Under the pieces are notes generated by a model that worked only from the letters and a program-made list of their open reading frames with translations, had not been told where the DNA came from and did not search any database. 64,000 nt of DNA, taken from positions 2,502,501 to 2,566,500 of the forward strand of contig NZ_QTJP01000001.1 of NCBI RefSeq assembly GCF_003391115.1. The letters run 5' to 3'. Positions within the stretch are counted from its first letter, which is position 1; the number at the start of each line of letters is the position of its first letter. A program made the position numbers and the translations under genes. Origin of the DNA: Sphingomonas crusticola (GTDB taxonomy: Bacteria > Pseudomonadota > Alphaproteobacteria > Sphingomonadales > Sphingomonadaceae). Of the stretch, positions 59,921 to 64,000 are shown piece by piece.

Positions 59921-61704
59921 CCCAAGCCTTGCAAGATCGAGCGGAGCGGAGGTTTTCCCCCCCGATCTTGGAGGCATTGCTCAACGATGTTGAGTTGGCG
60001 CACGACCCACGGCGACTTTCCTCCTGTGGCACAGTCGAGTTTGCGGTTCGGCCGATCCCGACGGCACGCCTTGCATGGCTGAACCGGCGGTGGTTTCTCG
60101 AACGCGGCGTCGATGTTTCGGACGAGGCGATCCGCAGCGAAATCGCGGAGGCCCTGATGAACCGTTACGCGGTTCAATCGGTGGCAGGATCCCCCGATGA
60201 GAAGTGGCTATTCGAAGCCGATTTATATGGGGCGACCGGCGGCGCTGATCATGGGGGGAGTGGTCGGTGCGGAATATTCGGCGGCTTTAATGCGAAAGGG
60301 ATCGGCCGGACACCGCTCGTTTCGGATAATGTGGACGCGATACACAAGACTGGCTTGATGAGCCTCGCCGAGGCGATCCGCGAAGTCATAATATCGGAAA
60401 TCTGCCATTCGGAATTACCCCATGGGGCTGTCCCGATTTTGGCGGTCATCGACAGGGGCTTTGCGCATTCGACGGTTCCCAACGTGCCGGAAGAGCGATC
60501 GGCCATCGTCGTCCGACCAAATTTCATTCGCCCGGCTCACCTTGAGCGTAGCATCTTCTTTGGGGATGCCGGAGCGCGCACTTCCCATCAATATGTCGAT
60601 GCGAGCCGCGTCGCCGAGGCTGCCCGTGCTGTGTCGCGCGGCGCCGGCGTCTACCCCGGTGTGAAGCAGATATTTTCTAGACTTGCCGAGCAGCTCGGCG
60701 CGGCCCTCGCCTATCGGTTATGGCCAGGGCGCTTCCTTACATCCAATCTCAGCATCGACGGTGCCTTCGTCGATTTCGGCGCCTTCCGGGCCGTGCCGAG
60801 CTGGCGACGTTGTCTCGGTCTTGCCGGTGAATGCTTCGGGTCGGAAACGCAGCAACTACGCCTCGGCTTCGCTTCCGTTCTCTATTATTATGCAAAATAT
60901 GCGGAAGGAGATGAGCTGGATTTCAACGTCACCGAATTTTACAATGCGCTTCCGAACCTGGTGCAACGCGCCTTTTTGGATGCGTGCCTTGAGGGGCTGG
61001 GCGTCCAGCGCGCGACGTTTGGCGAGCAGCCAGCGCTCGAGGGGCTGATTTCCGCTTACTATGCGCAAGAGCAACAGATGCTCGAGGGCGACGGCCCGGA
61101 GTGCGGACCTTCGACAATATATACAATATTATCGGGCGGCGATTGTGATGGCAGCTGCCCGATGGAAATCCGGCGTGCCCAAGAATTGATTGCCGAGCTC
61201 GATCGGTTGCAATCCGCCGGATTTCCGGTTTCGCGATCGAGAAGCATGGTCTTCTTCGCGCCGCGCACCTCTCTGAACTTCGCTACTTTTAATGCGGAAG
61301 TGGAAGAATTCACGAGCGGTCTGACTCACGAGAACGAGGTCGAAACATCCATTGCCGCCTTTGTCGAAGCGCAATTCTTCATGGCAATTCGCAGCTGGCG
61401 GCATCTGGATCCGGAACTTGAGGTGATCCGCTACGCGACCGACGTCGTCTCGTCGGTTCTCGTCTGCCGCGACCCTGGCGATGGCGCCGTCAGCTTGCAT
61501 CTGGAAGGCCCGTTTCTCACCGGTCATCTGCACGTCCTTGGCGGTGTGCTGAGCCCGGATGCTCTCGCGACGCCGCTGTCCGTGGAAGCGGGGAGGGCCT
61601 GGTTCCGCCAACCGCTGGCCGACCTTGGCCAGGTCGCACCGGTCCTGAACGGCCTTGGCATCGATAGCGATCGCCAGCTTCGGCGCTTCGGCGGCAGCGC
61701 CTGA
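59917..61704 (+). CDS. SelO-like (protein AMPylase pseudokinase fold) protein in a peptide locus; possible MchC/MceJ counterpart
   Basis: The 595-residue protein starts at GTG 59917, coupled to the exporter. I recognise SelO (UPF0061/YdiU) landmarks in order. AKGIGRTP (Lys127) corresponds to the SelO LKGAGxTP motif. IREVIISEICHSE (Glu156) corresponds to IREFLxSEAM. AIVVRPNFIRPAHLE (Arg200, Arg205) corresponds to the R-x6-R segment. LTSNLSIDGAFVDFG carries metal-ligand positions Asn277 and Asp286 with the SelO nine-residue spacing. The residue before Asn277, Asp in active SelO, is Ser276. SelO transfers AMP from ATP to hydroxyls. The C-terminal third is unlike SelO as I know it and has a CGPS/CDGSCP cysteine stretch. 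Paired with an HlyC-like gene, it may activate the peptide with ATP. Confidence 0.65.
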   Translation: MTQALQDRAERRFSPPILEALLNDVELAHDPRRLSSCGTVEFAVRPIPTARLAWLNRRWFLERGVDVSDEAIRSEIAEALMNRYAVQSVAGSPDEKWLFEADLYGATGGADHGGSGRCGIFGGFNAKGIGRTPLVSDNVDAIHKTGLMSLAEAIREVIISEICHSELPHGAVPILAVIDRGFAHSTVPNVPEERSAIVVRPNFIRPAHLERSIFFGDAGARTSHQYVDASRVAEAARAVSRGAGVYPGVKQIFSRLAEQLGAALAYRLWPGRFLTSNLSIDGAFVDFGAFRAVPSWRRCLGLAGECFGSETQQLRLGFASVLYYYAKYAEGDELDFNVTEFYNALPNLVQRAFLDACLEGLGVQRATFGEQPALEGLISAYYAQEQQMLEGDGPECGPSTIYTILSGGDCDGSCPMEIRRAQELIAELDRLQSAGFPVSRSRSMVFFAPRTSLNFATFNAEVEEFTSGLTHENEVETSIAAFVEAQFFMAIRSWRHLDPELEVIRYATDVVSSVLVCRDPGDGAVSLHLEGPFLTGHLHVLGGVLSPDALATPLSVEAGRAWFRQPLADLGQVAPVLNGLGIDSDRQLRRFGGSA

Positions 61705-61723
61705 CAATGGCCACCGAACGCTC

Positions 61724-62233
61724 ATGATCGAGCCGCCCCATCGCGTGACCACCTACCCGGAAAGCGCCTTTGAGATGCGCGTGTCGGCTCAGCTGGGGCA
61801 CGCATGCCGGCTGCTCTGGGCGACAAGTGGGAAGAAGCCGGTGATGCTGGCGGATGTGGTACGTCGGCTTATTGCCCCTGTCCGGCTCGATCAGATTGAG
61901 TTCCTGTTCAATTCACACGGGGTGCCGATTGGCTACGCCACCTGGGCTTTCTTGAGCAAAGACTCTGGCGATAAGCTGGCGGCGGACCCGGCCTATATCC
62001 TTCATCTGAGCGAATGGAACGAAGGGGATCAGCTTTGGATCGTCGATATGGTTGCGATCCCCGGGCAAATTAGCAACCTGGTGCGAAAGCTCAGGAGAGG
62101 GCGCTTGTCCGCATTTAGCCGCGCTCATGGCGCTCGCCTTCGCCGCGACCAAAGCGGCGTTCGCGCCGCCAGTGTCAGTCTACGTCCGCGCTCGCAGGAT
62201 GCGGAGAAAATTTACGCCGATGAAACAGCGTAA
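61724..62233 (+). CDS. HlyC-type toxin-activating acyltransferase homologue (MchD/MceI-like)
   Basis: The 169-residue protein starts at ATG 61724; the frame is open upstream but overlaps the previous gene. HlyC-family features are AQLGHACRLLWATS, IEFLFNSHGVPIGYATWAFL, LHLSEWNEGDQLWIVDMVAI and PGQISNLVRKLRRG. Asp108 (in WIVDMVA) fits the HlyC catalytic Asp92. The HlyC catalytic His23 position, normally S-P-x-H, reads T-S-G-K-K here, so the usual nucleophile is absent. HlyC proteins move fatty acyl groups onto lysines; MceI/MchD are relatives that help attach a siderophore to a microcin C-terminus. The last 30 residues are basic and poorly conserved-looking. Confidence 0.75.
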   Translation: MIEPPHRVTTYPESAFEMRVSAQLGHACRLLWATSGKKPVMLADVVRRLIAPVRLDQIEFLFNSHGVPIGYATWAFLSKDSGDKLAADPAYILHLSEWNEGDQLWIVDMVAIPGQISNLVRKLRRGRLSAFSRAHGARLRRDQSGVRAASVSLRPRSQDAEKIYADETA

Positions 62234-62251
62234 TAGCGCTGGGAGGATGGC

Positions 62252-63283
62252 ATGAAGGCGCACCGTTGGTCGAGCGCGCTTGGGCTCTTCTTAATGTTGA
62301 ACGTCGCGACGGCCGCGGCGTCGTCGGCAACCGGCGACCCGCCACCGGAGATCGCTCCCTTTATTCAAGCTGGGAAATACCATCCGGGGGAATTCGAATG
62401 GGTGCGGGGGGCGTATGCCGGCGCCAGTCCGGCGGAGCGGGCCACGTATCTGCGGATCGCGCGCTGGGCTACAGATTGCCTGCAACAGGCCCAGACGCGC
62501 CTGAAAGTGGATCTGGCGGAGCGGGGCTACCCAAAGGCGGCGGTGCAAAGCGTGCCGGTCGGCCCATTGCTGTGCCGCCAACTCGCCGTCCAGCCATTAT
62601 TGGGGAATGGCAAAACACGGATAGCATTCGCGACGGCCGCGGCACGTGCGGCGTTGGTATCTCATGGTTTCCTGACTGCCGTTGCGTTGGTGAATTCCGC
62701 AGCCCGGGTCGGTATTTCGACCCCAGGCGAATTTCTGACGGCGCAGACGCTGGGCGAACAGGTGCTGAGGCAAGCAACGAACGAGCGCTTCGGGCATGGC
62801 CAGGATGCTCTTCCGCTGACGGAGGATGAGCGGGCAGTCGTTCTGGCGCGGGTTTCGGTCGCCATTGCAGATCAGGATCACGAAAATACCGAATTGCTAA
62901 AATCCATCGTGACGCAAAAAGGCTGGCCGAGGATATCTGAATTCGGCGTGGCCGGCGCACACGCAGCTTGGCTGCTGGCACAGCATGCCGACGCCGATCC
63001 GATCTTTCAGCTCGATGTTTTGAAGAAGATGGAGCCGCTCATCTCGAACGGCGAGGTCACGAAGCAAGATTACGCCTATCTGTACGACCGGGTCTTTTTG
63101 AAACTGACCGGTCGGCAGCGATATGGCACGCAGACAAGCTGTTCCAAGGCGATGCGCGTGCCGCAGCCCCTTGAGGATCCGGCCGCCGTTGACGGGCTGC
63201 GCCGCGGCATCGGCCTCCCTTCGGAGGCGGATTATCTGGAGCAGATGAACCATATGCTGGGCTCTTGTCCGCCCCAGCCCTAG
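62252..63283 (+). CDS. Exported DUF6624-like protein
   Basis: The 343-residue protein has a signal peptide (about residues 1-23, ending VATAAASSA). GGGAGGA lies six bases before the ATG. The C-terminal domain has WLLAQHADADPIFQLDVLKK, AYLYDRVFLKLTGRQRYGTQ and a late Cys pair, matching the DUF6624 pattern (Q-H-x-D then D-R-x(7)-G-x-x-Q-x-Y-G-T-Q). The function of the domain is unknown. It lies 18 bp after the acyltransferase gene and may be the last gene of the operon. A role in immunity to the exported peptide is possible but unsupported. Confidence 0.75.
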   Translation: MKAHRWSSALGLFLMLNVATAAASSATGDPPPEIAPFIQAGKYHPGEFEWVRGAYAGASPAERATYLRIARWATDCLQQAQTRLKVDLAERGYPKAAVQSVPVGPLLCRQLAVQPLLGNGKTRIAFATAAARAALVSHGFLTAVALVNSAARVGISTPGEFLTAQTLGEQVLRQATNERFGHGQDALPLTEDERAVVLARVSVAIADQDHENTELLKSIVTQKGWPRISEFGVAGAHAAWLLAQHADADPIFQLDVLKKMEPLISNGEVTKQDYAYLYDRVFLKLTGRQRYGTQTSCSKAMRVPQPLEDPAAVDGLRRGIGLPSEADYLEQMNHMLGSCPPQP

Positions 63284-63605
63284 GCGTTCGTGGCCGGACT
63301 TTGGCTCCGCGTCGGTTGGTCTACGACTCTGCTATTCCGACACGGCGGTCACGATTGGAAATGGCCGCGGGCCGCGTACGCTAACGCGCGCAATATCATT
63401 TTTGGCGTGCGCCCGAGCACAAGCGGGTCATGAGGGGCGCTGACCGGAAGGTTGGCTGTCGAAATCGGGGGTCGCGGCTCGTTGTCATGGCCACGCCTGA
63501 AGCGCGCGAAGCGTTCGACAATGCGGAACATAGTGTCCACCCTCTCCGATTGTGACGAGTTTAGCGGATATTGAAGCGCTGAAAAGCAAAGGAATTGTAT
63601 TCCTC
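63284..63605. other. Gap between two convergent genes
   Basis: These 322 bases hold no gene I can support. Short frames on both strands lack ribosome sites and recognisable features. I see no T-tailed terminator. Confidence 0.4.
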
Positions 63606-64000
63606 CTATTCGCCGTTCGACAGGGTTTGCTCGCCGGTTGGCGGTACACGAAGCGCGTCACGCAGGCTTTTGGGGACAAGCGCACGATCGAAAGGCTCCG
63701 AGATCGCTCCACTCTCCGTCCTAACCTGCGTACCCAGCACCTGGGGCTGCCCGATGTTGAGGAGATAACGATCTAGGCTTGCCGCAGCGATCCAAAGCGC
63801 ATCATGCCGGCCCCGGGCTACCGCAGCGAGCGCGAGCAGATGGGACAGCAAATAGTCGGTGGCGCAATCGCCGTGCTGAAATACGAAAGCGGCGTGATAG
63901 AAGTCGGATCCACTATTAAGCTGACCGGATTCGAGCAGCTGCGAGGTTCGGTTGCGGCCTTGCTGGTCCCCCGAAGTAGCGGCTTGCAGCGGCTCGTGTC
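63606..64000 (-). CDS. DUF6624-like protein, C-terminal part (runs off the right edge)
   Basis: The minus-strand frame is open from the right edge to the stop at 63606-63608, 131 codons, with no start inside. It reads ESGQLNSGSDFYHAAFVFQH, then GDCATDYLLSHLLALAAVAR, WIAAASLDRYLLNIGQPQVL and GTQVRTESG. The Q-H-G-D and D-R-x(5)-G-Q-P-Q-x-x-G-T-Q layout parallels the protein at 62252, so the two are probably related. The ordinary frame finder start at 63851 is an internal TTG. The function is unknown. Confidence 0.6.
   Translation of the reverse strand, partial: HEPLQAATSGDQQGRNRTSQLLESGQLNSGSDFYHAAFVFQHGDCATDYLLSHLLALAAVARGRHDALWIAAASLDRYLLNIGQPQVLGTQVRTESGAISEPFDRALVPKSLRDALRVPPTGEQTLSNGE

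Noticed and set aside
63552-63776. A 74-codon plus-strand frame near the right edge
   Set aside because: It lies mostly opposite the open minus-strand frame that shows DUF6624-like motifs, which is the better-supported gene.
51908-64000. Search for an integrase, transposase or repeat of the tRNA-Thr 3' end that would prove a genomic island
   Set aside because: None was seen by eye in the window, so the island idea is kept only as an inference.
1-64000. CRISPR arrays, rRNA genes, prophage structural genes and intact insertion sequences
   Set aside because: No regularly spaced repeats, no rRNA-like sequence, no phage module and no transposase frame were recognised.

Overview
The window looks like chromosome from an alphaproteobacterium of the Sphingomonas group. 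The signs are high GC coding sequence, hslVU next to a MucR-type regulator, tamAB, an intracellular PHA depolymerase with a cysteine nucleophile, a large NAD-glutamate dehydrogenase, DUF1192 and DUF1674 small proteins, and a family of short intergenic palindromes with cgtcac/gtgacg edges. The taxonomic call is inference from gene content only.

Layout. 1-6.2 kb: the N-terminal end of ung, a 2'-5' RNA ligase-like protein, DedA, a frameshifted redoxin, hslU/hslV, mucR and an MFS exporter. 6.2-12.5 kb: tamB and tamA. 12.5-19.3 kb: topoisomerase IB, an MscS channel, a stress flavoprotein, PHA depolymerase, an ABC exporter and a rhomboid-like protein. 19.3-24.9 kb: mostly exported proteins, including three secreted cupin paralogues, a beta-lactamase-fold hydrolase and an alpha/beta hydrolase. 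25-33.2 kb: a CocE/NonD hydrolase, a GIY-YIG protein framed by palindromes, a quinone oxidoreductase, clpA, an M28 peptidase and tRNA-Gly. 33.3-38.1 kb: a vitamin B12 uptake locus (btuF, btuCD, cobalamin riboswitch, btuB). 38.1-51.6 kb: housekeeping genes (tsaD, gpsA, AsmA, sdhAF4, rsmB, rpe, heparinase II/III family, NAD-GDH).

51.8-64 kb, just after a tRNA-Thr gene, is different. It has AT-rich intergenic DNA and a compact peptide natural-product locus. A 71-residue precursor with a double-glycine leader is followed by a translationally coupled run: an ATP-grasp peptide maturase, an HlyD-type adaptor, an ABC exporter with an N-terminal C39 leader peptidase, a 595-residue protein carrying SelO (protein AMPylase) landmarks, and an HlyC-type acyltransferase homologue. 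A glycosyltransferase is divergent from the precursor, and an endoglucanase-like protein overlaps the glycosyltransferase tail to tail. I read this as an undescribed type of modified, exported peptide. It combines graspetide-like maturation with an acyltransferase plus ATP-dependent partner pair reminiscent of MceI/MceJ (MchD/MchC) of siderophore microcins. The product and chemistry are inference.

Two genes (a redoxin near 1.9 kb and a flavin-binding protein near 38.2 kb) each appear to have lost one G from a GG dinucleotide. Either both are decayed genes or the sequence has indel errors.
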